A DNA stretch of 62,986 bases, taken from the NCBI RefSeq assembly GCF_012396185.1, contig NZ_JAAXOW010000006.1:1-62986 (forward strand), in the 5' to 3' direction. Numbering within the stretch: position 1 is the stretch's first letter; every line of letters begins with the position of its first letter. The notes beneath the pieces are model-generated. The model was not told the origin of the DNA. It was given only the letters and a program-made list of their open reading frames with translations, and made no database searches. Both the position numbers and the translations under genes were made by a program. Shown piece after piece: positions 8,299 to 18,954 of this stretch. The stretch is from Sanguibacter hominis ATCC BAA-789 (lineage in GTDB: Bacteria; Actinomycetota; Actinomycetes; Actinomycetales; Cellulomonadaceae).

Positions 8299-9741
8299 GT
8301 GACCCTACGCCTGTACGACACAGCGACGCGCCAGGTGCGCGACTTCCAGCCGCGGACACCCGGCAAGGTCGGCATCTACCTCTGCGGCGCCACCGTGCAG
8401 AGCGCACCCCACATCGGGCACATGCGCTCTGCCGTCGCGTTCGACGTGCTCGTCCGCTGGCTGCGCCGCACGGGACTCGAGGTCACGATGATCCAGAACG
8501 TCACGGACATCGAAGACAAGATCATCGCGAAGGCCGCCGAGGCGGGCCGACCCTGGTGGGCGCACGCCTACCTCAACGAGCAGGCGTTCACCGAGGCGTA
8601 CGACTCGCTCGGCGTGCTGCGCCCCACGTACGCGCCGCACGCGACCGCGCACGTGAGCGACATGGTCGAGCTCATGGAGCAGCTCGTCGAGCGTGGCCAC
8701 GCCTACACGACGACGCCCGGCAACGTGTTCTTCGACGTGCAGTCCTGGGCCGAGTACGGCTCGCTCACGAACCAGCGCCCCGAGGACCTCACGGTCGCCG
8801 CCGACTCCGACGGTGACGAGCTCGGCAAGCGCAACCCGCACGACTTCGCGCTGTGGAAGGCGAGCCGTCCCGGCGAGCCCGAGACGGCGTCGTGGCCGAC
8901 CCCGTTCGGCCGTGGCCGCCCCGGCTGGCACCTCGAGTGCTCCGCCATGGCACGCCGCTACCTCGGCTCCGCCTTCGACATCCACGGTGGCGGGCTCGAC
9001 CTGCGGTTCCCGCACCACGAGAACGAGCAGGCGCAGTCGCGAGCCGCCGGCGACGAGTTCGCCGGGCTGTGGATGCACTCCGCGTGGGTCACCCAGGGCG
9101 GCACGAAGATGAGCAAGTCGCTCGGCAACGGGCTGCTCGTCACGGAGCTGCTGGGCCGCGCCCGCGCCGTCGTCGTCCGCTACGCGCTCACGGCGGTCCA
9201 GTACCGCTCGATGATCGAGTGGAGCGAGGACACGCTCGCGGACGCGGAGGCGACCTGGGCGCGACTCGAGGGCTTCGTCGAACGGGCCTCCGAGCATGTC
9301 AGCACGGTGACCGACGACGAGGTGCGCACGGCCGAGCTGCCCGCAGCGTTCGTCGACGCGATGAACGACGACCTCAACGTGTCCGTCGCGCTCGCAGCCG
9401 TCCACGAGGCCGTGCGCGCCGGCAACTCGGCCCTCGCCGCCGGGCAGGTCGCGGAGGTGCGCGAGGCGCTCGTGCAGGCCCGGGCGATGCTCGACGTCCT
9501 CGGCCTCGACCCCGTGTCGGGCACCTGGGCGAGCAGCACGACCGACGACCGCGCAGCGCGCGCGCTCGACGCGCTCGTCACCGCCGAGCTCGAGCGGCGG
9601 GCCGCCGCACGCGCCGAGCGAGACTTCGCGACCGCGGACGCCGTCCGCGACCGCCTCACCGCCGCCGGGATCGTGGTGGAGGACTCCCCGAACGGAGCCC
9701 GCTGGTCCCTGGCCGCCGACACTCCGAAGGACGAGAACTGA
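8299..9741 (+). CDS. cysS: Cysteinyl-tRNA synthetase
   Basis: Class I synthetase that charges tRNA-Cys, 480 residues. Zinc ligand and HIGH motif lie in [18 protein letters not shown] (about residues 28-45); the ERGHAY region, GWHLECSAM and [15 protein letters not shown] follow, and KMSKSLGN is near residue 273. The C-terminal DALR-type anticodon-binding helices end normally. The length and insertion pattern fit CysS; the mycothiol ligase MshC is shorter. The GTG start lies 7 bases after a TAGCCT -10-like box (8286-8291) with no good Shine-Dalgarno, suggesting a leaderless mRNA. The stop overlaps the rlmB start by one base. Confidence 0.95.
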   Translation: MTLRLYDTATRQVRDFQPRTPGKVGIYLCGATVQSAPHIGHMRSAVAFDVLVRWLRRTGLEVTMIQNVTDIEDKIIAKAAEAGRPWWAHAYLNEQAFTEAYDSLGVLRPTYAPHATAHVSDMVELMEQLVERGHAYTTTPGNVFFDVQSWAEYGSLTNQRPEDLTVAADSDGDELGKRNPHDFALWKASRPGEPETASWPTPFGRGRPGWHLECSAMARRYLGSAFDIHGGGLDLRFPHHENEQAQSRAAGDEFAGLWMHSAWVTQGGTKMSKSLGNGLLVTELLGRARAVVVRYALTAVQYRSMIEWSEDTLADAEATWARLEGFVERASEHVSTVTDDEVRTAELPAAFVDAMNDDLNVSVALAAVHEAVRAGNSALAAGQVAEVREALVQARAMLDVLGLDPVSGTWASSTTDDRAARALDALVTAELERRAAARAERDFATADAVRDRLTAAGIVVEDSPNGARWSLAADTPKDEN

Positions 9742-10715
9742 TGGCAGGCAACTCCCAGCGCCGAGGCGCGACCCGCAAGCCGGGCTCCAAGAAGGGCGCC
9801 CGCGTCGGCACCGGCGGCCACAGCCGCAAGGCTCTCGAGGGCAAGGGGCCCACGCCCAAGGCCGAGGAGCGCCCGTACCACCCGGCCTACAAGGCGAAGG
9901 AGGCCGCGGAGCGCCGCGGCGCCGCGCAGCGTCGCGGCAGCCAGGCCGGACGCCGCAGCGGCGGCGGACGGTCCTCGACCCACGAGATGGTGGCCGGGCG
10001 CAACTCGGTCCTCGAGGCGCTGCGCGCCGACATCCCCGTGACGACCGTCTACATCGCGTCCCGTCTCGAGGCGGACGACCGCACCAAGGAGATCCTGCTG
10101 ATCGCCTCGGAGCGACGCATGAACCTCCTCGAGGTGACCAAGCCCGAGCTCGACCGCCTGACCGACGGCGCCGTGCACCAGGGTGTCGCGCTCCAGGTCC
10201 CGCCGTACGAGTACGCGGACGTCGACGACCTGCTCGACGCCGCAGCCGCGTCCGGTCGGGCCCCGCTCGTCGTCGCGCTCGACTCGATCACCGACCCGCG
10301 CAACCTCGGTGCTGTCCTGCGCTCCGCGGGTGCGTTCGGCGTGCACGGCGTGCTCGTGCCCGAGCGGCGCGCCGCGTCCATGACGGCTTCGGCATGGAAG
10401 GTGTCCGCCGGTGCCGCGGCGCGCGTGCCAGTCGCCCGGGTCACCAACCTCGTGCGCGCCCTCGAGACGCTCCGCGAGGCCGGCTGCTTCGTCGTCGGGC
10501 TCGACGCCGGCGGCGACGTCTCCGTGCGCGACCTCCCCTATGCGGCGGACCCGCTCGTGCTCGTCGTCGGGTCTGAGGGCAAGGGCCTCTCGCGGCTCGT
10601 CCGCGAGACGTGCGACGTGATCGCGTCGATCCCGATCGCGTCCGAGACCGAGTCGCTCAACGCCGGCGTCGCGGCGGGCATCGCCCTCTACGAGGTCGCA
10701 GGCCAGCGCGACTGA
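9741..10715 (+). CDS. rlmB: 23S rRNA (guanosine-2'-O-)-methyltransferase RlmB (TrmH family)
   Basis: SPOUT methyltransferase expected to 2'-O-methylate a guanosine in 23S rRNA, 324 residues. The first about 75 residues are a Lys/Arg/Gly-rich, probably disordered, extension common in actinobacterial homologues. The SpoU substrate-binding domain (MVAGRNSVLEAL) comes next, then the SPOUT knot motifs DSITDPRNLGAVLRSAGAFG, VVGSEGKGLSRL and IPIASETESLNAGVAAGIAL. The ATG overlaps the cysS stop (TGATG), so the pair is one operon, as is usual. A hairpin 15 bases downstream ends it. Confidence 0.94.
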   Translation: MAGNSQRRGATRKPGSKKGARVGTGGHSRKALEGKGPTPKAEERPYHPAYKAKEAAERRGAAQRRGSQAGRRSGGGRSSTHEMVAGRNSVLEALRADIPVTTVYIASRLEADDRTKEILLIASERRMNLLEVTKPELDRLTDGAVHQGVALQVPPYEYADVDDLLDAAAASGRAPLVVALDSITDPRNLGAVLRSAGAFGVHGVLVPERRAASMTASAWKVSAGAAARVPVARVTNLVRALETLREAGCFVVGLDAGGDVSVRDLPYAADPLVLVVGSEGKGLSRLVRETCDVIASIPIASETESLNAGVAAGIALYEVAGQRD

Positions 10716-10730
10716 GGGCTGACGCAGAGC

Positions 10731-10763
10731 ACGAAGGGCGGGCGCTGAGCGCCCGCCCTTCGT
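10731..10763. terminator. Terminator of cysS-rlmB
   Basis: Perfect 15-bp stem (10731-10745 with 10749-10763) with a TGA loop. It lies between the convergent rlmB and DUF4032 genes and may act for both. Confidence 0.85.
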
Positions 10764-10830
10764 TGCGTCCGACCCCCTGCGGCCAGGGATGCGGTGCGGT
10801 CCAGGCCTCTTCGGGCCGGGCACCGGGTGA

Positions 10831-12099
10831 CTAGCCTCCGAGCAGCGCCGCCTCGTCGCGACGGTGCCGCAGGACGTTCATGACATAGCTCGCGGTCGCC
10901 TCGCTCATCGGGACGTCACGACGCTGCTGCTGCGAGATGTACCAGCGGTGGTCGAGGATCTCGTGGAACATCTGCGCCGCCTCGAGCTTCCCCCGCATCT
11001 CGCGCGGGACCGCGCGCACGGCAGGCTCGAAGACGCTGGTGACCCAGTCGTGCGCGACGAACTCCTCGTCCTCGTCCTGGCGCCCGCCCGACGCGCGGTA
11101 CTCGTCGAGGTCGTTGAGCAGGCGGCGCGCCTGGTTCTCCTGGACGTCGAGACCGGTCAGGTGCAGCAGCCGGCGCGAGTGGTGGCCAGCGTCGACCACC
11201 TTGGGCTGGATGCGGACCGTCGTGCCGTCGTCGTGCGTCGAGATGCTCAGCTCGCCCACGTCGAAGCCGAGCGCGTTGAGCCGCTCGATGCGCGCCGAGA
11301 CACGCCAGCGCTCGTTCGAGCCGAACGACTCCTCGTCCGTCAGCGCCGCCCAGAGCTCGTTGTACCGGGCGACGAGCGCGTCACCGATCGCGACCGTGTC
11401 GACGGAGTCCTCGAGCAGCTCGCCAGCGGCGAGGTCCATGAGCTCGCCGATGATGTTCGTCCGTGCGAGGTCCACGTCGTAGTTGCGCTGGCCGTCGGTC
11501 AGCTTCTCGTGCATGTCGCCCGTCTCGGCGTCGACGAGGTAGGCCGCGAAACGGTCCGCGTCTCGCCGGAACAACGTGTTCGACAGCGACACGTCACCCC
11601 AGTAGAAGCCGACGAGGTGCAGACGCACGAGCAGGACCGCGAGCGCGTCGATCAGACGCGTCGCAGTCTCCGGGCGCAGCTCCTGGCTGAAGAGCGCGCG
11701 GTACGGGAGCGAGAACTGCAGGTGCTTCGTCAGGAGCACCGCCTCGAGCGGCTCACCCTCGGGCGACCGTCGGCCGGTGATGACACCGACCGGCTCGACG
11801 CACGGCACGCCGCCGATGCGGTTGAGCTGACGCAGCAGCTCGTACTCGCGGTAGGCGACGGACTCGCCGATCTCCTTGATCGCGATGACGCCGGAGTCGA
11901 CACGGACGAACCGCACGATGTGCCGGGAGAGGCCGCGCGGGAGCGCGGCGATGATCTCCTCCGGCCACGACTCCAGCGGGATGTGCCACGGCAGGTCGAG
12001 GAGCGCGGGGTCCGGGGAGACGGCGGAGATGGTGAGCTGCTGCTGCACGGTGGCCTCGAGACGAGAGGAGGGGCGAGAAGAGATGGCTGTCACCAGCAT
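10831..12099 (-). CDS. DUF4032 domain protein with kinase-like N-terminal half
   Basis: 422 residues. The N-terminal two thirds resemble a lipopolysaccharide-kinase/protein-kinase-like fold: IAIKEIGE suggests the beta-3 lysine (about residue 75), AVLLTKHL a hinge, and LVGFYWGDVSLSNTLF a catalytic-loop-like motif with Asp and Asn, followed by AYLVDAETG as a DFG-like segment. The C-terminal DUF4032 part (from about residue 250) includes HDWVTSVFEPAV and ILDHRWYISQQQRRDV. No substrate is known. Start uncertain: no good Shine-Dalgarno precedes the ATG, and a GTG (Val18) is an alternative. The sugar ABC ATPase lies just upstream on the same strand, separated by a hairpin. Confidence 0.85.
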   Translation of the reverse strand: MLVTAISSRPSSRLEATVQQQLTISAVSPDPALLDLPWHIPLESWPEEIIAALPRGLSRHIVRFVRVDSGVIAIKEIGESVAYREYELLRQLNRIGGVPCVEPVGVITGRRSPEGEPLEAVLLTKHLQFSLPYRALFSQELRPETATRLIDALAVLLVRLHLVGFYWGDVSLSNTLFRRDADRFAAYLVDAETGDMHEKLTDGQRNYDVDLARTNIIGELMDLAAGELLEDSVDTVAIGDALVARYNELWAALTDEESFGSNERWRVSARIERLNALGFDVGELSISTHDDGTTVRIQPKVVDAGHHSRRLLHLTGLDVQENQARRLLNDLDEYRASGGRQDEDEEFVAHDWVTSVFEPAVRAVPREMRGKLEAAQMFHEILDHRWYISQQQRRDVPMSEATASYVMNVLRHRRDEAALLGG

Positions 12100-12116
12100 A
12101 GGAGGGTGCTGGTACG

Positions 12117-12158
12117 CCCGAGGGGGCGGACCCGGACGAGCCGGACCGCCCCCTCGGG
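12117..12158 (-). terminator. Hairpin between ABC ATPase and DUF4032 genes
   Basis: Perfect 13-bp stem (12117-12129 with 12146-12158), 16-nt loop, 25 bases beyond the ATPase stop. It probably terminates the ATPase transcript before the DUF4032 gene. Confidence 0.75.
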
Positions 12159-12182
12159 GTGCAGCGGGAACCGATCAGGTGA

Positions 12183-13307
<1,125 letters not shown>

Positions 13308-13489
13308 AGCTGTCGCCAATCCCTTCACCGGCAGGTACGTGCCGGACGATCCGAGTGAAGAGTGCCATGTAGCTGCGGGTCCAGTAGATGTCCTCGCTGA
13401 CACGACGTCTGCCGACGGTGGCAGGCGCTACGGGTCATCCTGCCACATCAGACGGGTGCCTCGGAGAGACCCAGGTCACAGACGTCCGG

Positions 13490-14329
13490 TCAGGTGGCCT
13501 GCACCGGCCCGGTCAGCAGGTCGGCGAGGCGCGCCAGCACGTGCGCGGCCTCGTCAGGTCCGGCGACGCGATGCCGGGCGACGGTCTCGCCCGGCCCCAC
13601 CCTGACCGACACGTCGTCGTCGCGGAGGACGGCGAAAGCACGCTCGTCCGTCACGTCGTCGCCCATGTAGAAGACCGCGCGCGCCCCTGCCTCGGCGCGC
13701 AGCGCGTCGAGCGCCTGTCCCTTCGACGTAGCGACGACCCCCGTCTCCACGACGTCCTTGCCGCGCATGGCCGGTAGGCCGAGCGACCCGGACGCCGCGA
13801 CGGCGTCCAGAGAGGCACGTGCCGCGTCGTCGGGCGAGGCGAGGCGGACGTGGAGGACCGCCGCGGTCGGCTTGTGCTCGACCCACGCCCCCTCGGCGCC
13901 CTGCGCGATCGCCTCGAACGCGGCCGTGAGACGTGCCAGCCGCTCCGCCTTGTCCGTGTCCAGGGTGACAGGCGAGTGCTCGAGGCCCTTGGCGGTCATG
14001 TGGCCCCGCTCGGCTCCGTGGCTGCCCACGAGCAGCGTTCCCGCGGGGACGCGGGACACTCGCGCCAGGTCCTCGAGGCGGCGCCCGCTCACGAGGGCGA
14101 GGCGTGCCACCTCAGGAGCGCACGCCGCGAGGCGCGCGAGCGCGGCCGCAGCCCCGGGGGTCGGGCGGGACGCGTCGGGCTGGTCCACCAGCCTCGCGAC
14201 GACGCCGTCGAAGTCGGTCGCGACGAGCACGGGGCCGCTCGCGGCCTCGGGAACGCCGCGAGCGTCGCCCGCGAGGCGGGAGAGGTCGCGCTCGAGAGCG
14301 TCAGGGAGCTGGCGTGCAGGGTCAGGCAC
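13490..14329 (-). CDS. otsB: Trehalose-6-phosphate phosphatase OtsB
   Basis: HAD-superfamily phosphatase that dephosphorylates trehalose 6-phosphate, 279 residues. Motif I is VATDFDGVVARLVDQPD (nucleophile Asp in DFDG, where the second Asp of the usual DxD is also present), motif II LALVSGRRLEDL, then GSHGAERG, and motif IV YMGDDVTDERAF. The C-terminal VRVGPGETVARHRVAGPDE is typical of OtsB. The GTG start overlaps the otsA stop by eight bases, giving an otsA-otsB operon read leftward. Confidence 0.93.
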   Translation of the reverse strand: MPDPARQLPDALERDLSRLAGDARGVPEAASGPVLVATDFDGVVARLVDQPDASRPTPGAAAALARLAACAPEVARLALVSGRRLEDLARVSRVPAGTLLVGSHGAERGHMTAKGLEHSPVTLDTDKAERLARLTAAFEAIAQGAEGAWVEHKPTAAVLHVRLASPDDAARASLDAVAASGSLGLPAMRGKDVVETGVVATSKGQALDALRAEAGARAVFYMGDDVTDERAFAVLRDDDVSVRVGPGETVARHRVAGPDEAAHVLARLADLLTGPVQAT

Positions 14330-15992
14330 CGGCGTGCTCCAGCGCTTCCTCGGTCGTCGCCTCCGGGTCGGGCGCGCCGAGCGACTCGGCTGCGAGCTCG
14401 CGTGCTGCAGCGGGGGAGCCCGGCTCGGGGACGGCCCGGAGCGTGTCGAGGAAGCTGCTCGCCCACGCGGCGACGTCCTTCTCCATGACGACGCGCCGCA
14501 ACCTGCGCATCCGGCGACGCATCTCCCGCGGGTCCATCTGCGCCGCGCGGACCAGGATCTCCTTGAGCCCGTCGATGTCGTGCGGGTTGCACAGGAGCGC
14601 CCCCTTGCCGAGCTCGTCGGCGGCACCCGTGAACTCCGAGAGCACGAGCACGCCGCGGTCGTCCGAGCGCGCGGCCACGTACTCCTTCGCGACGAGGTTC
14701 ATGCCGTCGCGCAGCGACGTCACGAGGAGGACGTCAGCAGCCAGGTACAGCGCCGCCATCTCCTCCGCGGGGTAGGAGTGGTGCATGTAGTTGATGACGC
14801 TGTGGCCGATCTCGCCGTAGTCGCCGTTGATGCGGCCGACGAGGCCTTCGACGTCTTCGCGGAGCTGCTGGTACGCGTCGACGTTCTCCCGGCTCGGGCT
14901 CGCGACCTGCACGAGGGTCGCGTCCTTGACGTCGAGGCGGCCGTCCGCGATGAGCTCCCCGTACGCCTTGATGCGGTGGCGGATGCCCTTCGTGTAGTCG
15001 AGCCGGTCGACGCCGAGCATGACCACCTTGGGGTTGCCGAGCTCGGACCGGATCTCGCGGGCGCGCTCCTGGACCTCGGGGGTGCGGGCGAGCGCGTCGA
15101 ACCGGGCGGAGTCGATCGAGATGGGGAAGGCCTGGACGTGGGCGAGGCGGTAGGCCGGGCCCGGGAGGGGGCCCGACGAGCTGCGCGGGGCCTTGGCCGG
15201 GACCGTGACGACCCGACCGCGGACGTTGTGCCCGGTGAGCCTGCGCGCGACGCGGAGGAAGTTCGCGGCGTCGCCGGCACGCTGGAAGCCGATCACGTCC
15301 GCGCCGAGGAGCCCTTCGATGATCTGCGTGCGCCACGGGAGCTGGCTGAAGATCTCGAGCGAGGGGAACGGGATGTGGTCGAAGAAGCCGATGCGCAGGT
15401 CAGGGCGCAGCGTCCGGAGCATCGCCGGGACGAGCTGGAGCTGGTAGTCATGCACCCACACCATCGCCCCCGGGGCGGCTGCGGCCGCGGCGGCGCGGGC
15501 GAACCGGTGGTTGACGCGGCGGTAGGCGTCCCACCACTGACGGTGGTAGGACGGCGTCTCGATGACGTCGTGGTAGAGCGGCCACAGCGTGTCGTTCGAG
15601 AAGCCCTCGTAGTAGCTCTCGACGTCCTCGGAGGTCAGCGTGACCGGGACGCAGCGGATCCCGCTCGCGTCGAACGGGTCGTGCTCGACGTCGGCCGTGC
15701 CGGACCAGCCGACCCAGGCGCCGTCGGCGCCCTCCATGACCGGCGCGAGCGCGGTCACGAGGCCGCCGGGGGACCGCTTCCAGGAGACGGAGCCGTCCTC
15801 GGCGGCGGTGAAGTCGACGGGCAGGCGGTTGGCGACGACGACGAGGTCGTACTCGCCGGGCTCAGCGACGTCCGACGGGGACGGAGCAGAGCGGGGCGTC
15901 AGGGCGGTGCGCGGGTGCCCGGGGGTCGCCGGACCGCTCGGGGAGTCTCCCAGCGGGGTGGCGTTGTCGCTCGGGCTCGGGCGGGTCGGCAT
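14322..15992 (-). CDS. otsA: Trehalose-6-phosphate synthase OtsA
   Basis: GT20 retaining glycosyltransferase that makes trehalose 6-phosphate from UDP-(or GDP-)glucose and glucose 6-phosphate. The protein is 556 residues with a Pro/Ser-rich 45-residue N-terminal tail before LVVVANRLPVDF. Active-site landmarks are WKRSPGGLVTAL, VWVHDYQLQLVPAMLR, FFDHIPFPSLEIF, GVDRLDYTKGI, and TSLRDGMNLVAKEYVA with SEFTGAA after it. The ATG has GGGAGAG upstream. Together with otsB it gives the complete OtsAB route to the compatible solute trehalose. Confidence 0.96.
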   Translation of the reverse strand: MPTRPSPSDNATPLGDSPSGPATPGHPRTALTPRSAPSPSDVAEPGEYDLVVVANRLPVDFTAAEDGSVSWKRSPGGLVTALAPVMEGADGAWVGWSGTADVEHDPFDASGIRCVPVTLTSEDVESYYEGFSNDTLWPLYHDVIETPSYHRQWWDAYRRVNHRFARAAAAAAAPGAMVWVHDYQLQLVPAMLRTLRPDLRIGFFDHIPFPSLEIFSQLPWRTQIIEGLLGADVIGFQRAGDAANFLRVARRLTGHNVRGRVVTVPAKAPRSSSGPLPGPAYRLAHVQAFPISIDSARFDALARTPEVQERAREIRSELGNPKVVMLGVDRLDYTKGIRHRIKAYGELIADGRLDVKDATLVQVASPSRENVDAYQQLREDVEGLVGRINGDYGEIGHSVINYMHHSYPAEEMAALYLAADVLLVTSLRDGMNLVAKEYVAARSDDRGVLVLSEFTGAADELGKGALLCNPHDIDGLKEILVRAAQMDPREMRRRMRRLRRVVMEKDVAAWASSFLDTLRAVPEPGSPAAARELAAESLGAPDPEATTEEALEHAGA

Positions 15993-16284
15993 CAGTTCTC
16001 TCCCTGTCTCAGGTTCACGGGTGGCGCGGCGGCGCTCCGCGGCTGATCTGCTTTGCGTGAAGTTGACCTGACTTTGCTCGCTTTTGGCGCTCCACGAGCA
16101 TACCGGTGCCCTGTCGCCCCCGCCCGGCGAGAGGAGGAGGAAGCGGGGAGCGTCACACCCCGAGACGCCTGCGCGTCCTCTGGCAGTAGCTCACCGGCGT
16201 TTACCCGGCAGGAGACGCGACCTCGCCGCGAGCCGCAGCGCGCGCCGCCCCGCGGGTGCCCGAGGACTCGACTACCGTGCCGTT

Positions 16285-18276
16285 ATGGAGCGCAGCGAGA
16301 GGACTCCCGGCGACGACGTAGGCGGCTACACGATCGTGCGGCCGCTCGGCACAGGTGCGACCGGGACGGTGTACGTCGCCGAGGACGGCGGCGGCACCCA
16401 GGTCGCGCTCAAGGTCCTCCACCCCGCGTACGCGGCCACGCCCGACTCCCGCGACCGCCTCCTGCGCGAGGTCGCCTCGATGCGCAAGGTCCGCGACGAC
16501 GCGTTCGTCACCGTCCTCGACGCCGAGGCGGACGGCCACGAGGCGTTCATCGTCATGGAGCTCGTCGACGGCCCGAGCCTCGAGGACGAGGTCCTCGGCG
16601 GCGGCCCTTTCGATGCCGAAGACCTGCTCGAGCTCGCCGAGAAGCTCGCGCGAGCACTGCGGTCGGTCCACGCGGCGGGACTCGTCCACCGGGACGTCAA
16701 GCCGTCCAACATCCTGCTCGCCGAGCACGGCCCCGTGCTGATCGACTTCGGCATCGCGCAGGCGACCGCCGACTCCCGGCTCACCTCGCACGGGTTCGTC
16801 ATGGGTACCCCGGGCTACCTCGCGCCGGAGCTGCTCGACGGCGCCGAACCGTCCCCTGCCGGGGACTGGTGGGGCTGGGCCGCGGCGCTCGCGTTCGCCG
16901 TCACGGGCCGTGCGCCGTTCGGCGTCCGCCCGCTCGAGGCCGTCCTCGGCCGGGTACGTGCCGGTGAGGTGGACCTCGCGGGAGCAGGGCCCCTCACCGC
17001 GGAGGCGCTGCGCGGCGCGCTCGATCCGGACCCCGCCCGGCGGACCTCGCCCGACGAGGTCATCGAGGCGTTGCGTGACGCCGTCGGCACCGGCGAGGAG
17101 CACGAGCTCGTCCCGACCGCCGCGCCCGGCGTCCCCCGCCCGGTCGTCGTCACCGTCCCCCTCGACGCGGCTTCGGACCTGCCCGCGGACCTCGTCGAGC
17201 GCGAAGGTGTCGGCCCGTACGGCGAAGGGGTCTCCCGCGCCCCTCTGACGGGCGACGTGCCCGTCGAGCGGACCGCGGTCCTGCGCGTCCCCACCGGCGT
17301 GTTCGAGCAGCCCGCGGCCGACGACGAGGACGCGGCCGAGCCCGCCACGGTCGGCGCGCTGCCGCCCTGGCAGGACATCGTCGACCGCGACCGGGTCCCG
17401 ACGACCGCGCTCCCCGCAGACGGCCCCGGGCGCACGCTCGCCCTCCCGCAGCACGACGACACGGGTGCGGTCCCGCCCCCCGACCTCGGCGCGGCCGCTC
17501 GCCGCGAGCCGGACCCGGACGAGCACGGCTCCGACGAGCACGGCATGGTCGAGCCCGAGCCCGAGCCCGAGCACGAGCTCGAGCACGACGGGTACGAGCG
17601 GCCGCACCACGGGCGCCGCCCCGTCGCCCTCCTGGCGCTCGCCGCCCCGCTCTGCGCGCTCGCGGGGCTGTTTCCCGTCGCGACGTTCATCGGGATCGCC
17701 ATCCTCGTGCTGCTTCTACGGTCGGTCTCCGTCACGACCGACGCCCTGCACACGCGCCGCGAGGAGCGTGGCGTGCGCCGCGGCGACGCGCTCCGGGCCG
17801 CAGGCGCCTACCCCTGGTACCTGCTGCGCGCGCTGACGACCATGATCCCCGGGCTGCTCGTCGCGGCGAGCGTCACCGTGACCGTGCTCGGCACGCTCTG
17901 GTGGCTGCTGCAGACCAACCGCTGGGTGCCCGTGCCGCGCGGTGAGGCGCCCGCCGCGGTGCTCACCGGCGGTGTGCTGCGCGGCCCGGACGGAGAGGTG
18001 GTCGCGGCTCTCGGCACGCAGAACGCGAGCTGGGTGTTCGTCGTCGCGCTCGCGGTCACCGCGCTCGTGACCCTGCTCGTCCTGTGGTTCGGACCCATGT
18101 CGTGGCCTGCGCGCGACGGCGCCCGCACGCTGCTCGGGCACCTCGCGCCCGGCCGCGGCGGGACGGTCTTCGCGGTGCTGGTCGGTATCGCGCTCACCGC
18201 CCTCCTCGTGCTGTGGGCGGTCGTCGACAAGCCGATCGTCTGGTGGCCGTTCGGCGGACCGCCCGACCTGTCCTGA
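16285..18276 (+). CDS. Membrane-anchored serine/threonine protein kinase
   Basis: 663 residues. The kinase domain occupies about residues 14-270 with all key motifs: glycine loop GTGATGTVY (22-30), Lys43 in VALKVL, HRDVKPSN (135-142), DFG (154-156) and GTPGYLAPE (174-182). An acidic, Pro-rich linker of about 180 residues follows, then a C-terminal region with four to five hydrophobic segments ending at FGGPPDLS. Unlike PknB there are no PASTA repeats; the C-terminus is a multi-pass membrane domain. The ATG lies six bases after a TACCGT box (16273-16278), a leaderless pattern. Substrates unknown. The next gene also encodes a small membrane protein. Confidence 0.92.
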   Translation: MERSERTPGDDVGGYTIVRPLGTGATGTVYVAEDGGGTQVALKVLHPAYAATPDSRDRLLREVASMRKVRDDAFVTVLDAEADGHEAFIVMELVDGPSLEDEVLGGGPFDAEDLLELAEKLARALRSVHAAGLVHRDVKPSNILLAEHGPVLIDFGIAQATADSRLTSHGFVMGTPGYLAPELLDGAEPSPAGDWWGWAAALAFAVTGRAPFGVRPLEAVLGRVRAGEVDLAGAGPLTAEALRGALDPDPARRTSPDEVIEALRDAVGTGEEHELVPTAAPGVPRPVVVTVPLDAASDLPADLVEREGVGPYGEGVSRAPLTGDVPVERTAVLRVPTGVFEQPAADDEDAAEPATVGALPPWQDIVDRDRVPTTALPADGPGRTLALPQHDDTGAVPPPDLGAAARREPDPDEHGSDEHGMVEPEPEPEHELEHDGYERPHHGRRPVALLALAAPLCALAGLFPVATFIGIAILVLLLRSVSVTTDALHTRREERGVRRGDALRAAGAYPWYLLRALTTMIPGLLVAASVTVTVLGTLWWLLQTNRWVPVPRGEAPAAVLTGGVLRGPDGEVVAALGTQNASWVFVVALAVTALVTLLVLWFGPMSWPARDGARTLLGHLAPGRGGTVFAVLVGIALTALLVLWAVVDKPIVWWPFGGPPDLS

Positions 18277-18358
18277 CGCCGACCGCCCGCCAGTCCGTGC
18301 CGGGTCGCGCTGGCGCAGGGGAGTGCCGTCTCCCAGCGCCGTGGGCTACCCTCGGCGC

Positions 18359-18889
18359 GTGGACCTGCGACTGCTCTCGACCGCGACGCGCGCCGTGCGC
18401 GTCGTGACCGCTGCGGTCTTCGTGCTGGTCGTCGTCGGGCAGACGTGCGCGAACGTCGGCGTCGCCCTGTCGCAGCGCGGCCTCGCCCTGACGAGCGGCT
18501 GCCTCTCCGACCAGCTCGGTCTGGGCTGGTGGGGTACCCACCTCGCGATGGTCCGGACGTCGGCCGAGTGCCCGGAAGGAACGCTCGCGGTCGGCGGCGA
18601 GCCTGGCGTCGCCGCCGCGGTCGTCGTGTCGGTCGCGCTGCCCGCCCTCCTCGCCCACGCCCTCGCCGCGCTCGTCAGCGCGGGAACGCTCGGCGCCGTG
18701 CGCTCCGCCCTCCACGCCGTCGGGCACCTCCTCGGGCGCGCCACGGCGCGCCTCCCGCGCCCCGCCACCGTGCCCGACGTCGAGGCGCGGCCCAGCTTCG
18801 TGCGCACGGTCCACGAGCAGACCGCCCACACGCTGCGGCTCGCGCTCGCCCCGGTGCGCCGAGGCCCCCCGGTGCTCGTCCCCGCCTGA
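18359..18889 (+). CDS. Hypothetical membrane protein
   Basis: 176 residues from the GTG that follows a TACCCT box (18347-18352) by six bases; a GTG at 18323 is a less likely start. One hydrophobic segment near the N-terminus (VVTAAVFVLVVVGQTCANVG) and a second at about residues 90-115 (AAAVVVSVALPALLAHALAAL) bracket an extracytoplasmic-looking loop with two cysteines (about residues 48 and 70) that could form a disulfide. That is notable because the next gene encodes a DsbA-like thiol protein. The C-terminal 60 residues are Arg/Pro-rich and probably cytoplasmic. No family recognised. Confidence 0.75.
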   Translation: MDLRLLSTATRAVRVVTAAVFVLVVVGQTCANVGVALSQRGLALTSGCLSDQLGLGWWGTHLAMVRTSAECPEGTLAVGGEPGVAAAVVVSVALPALLAHALAALVSAGTLGAVRSALHAVGHLLGRATARLPRPATVPDVEARPSFVRTVHEQTAHTLRLALAPVRRGPPVLVPA

Positions 18890-18954
18890 CGGCCCCGCCG
18901 TCCCGGACCGACCACCCCCGCGCCGTCCCGGCGCCCCCAGACCTGAGGAAGATC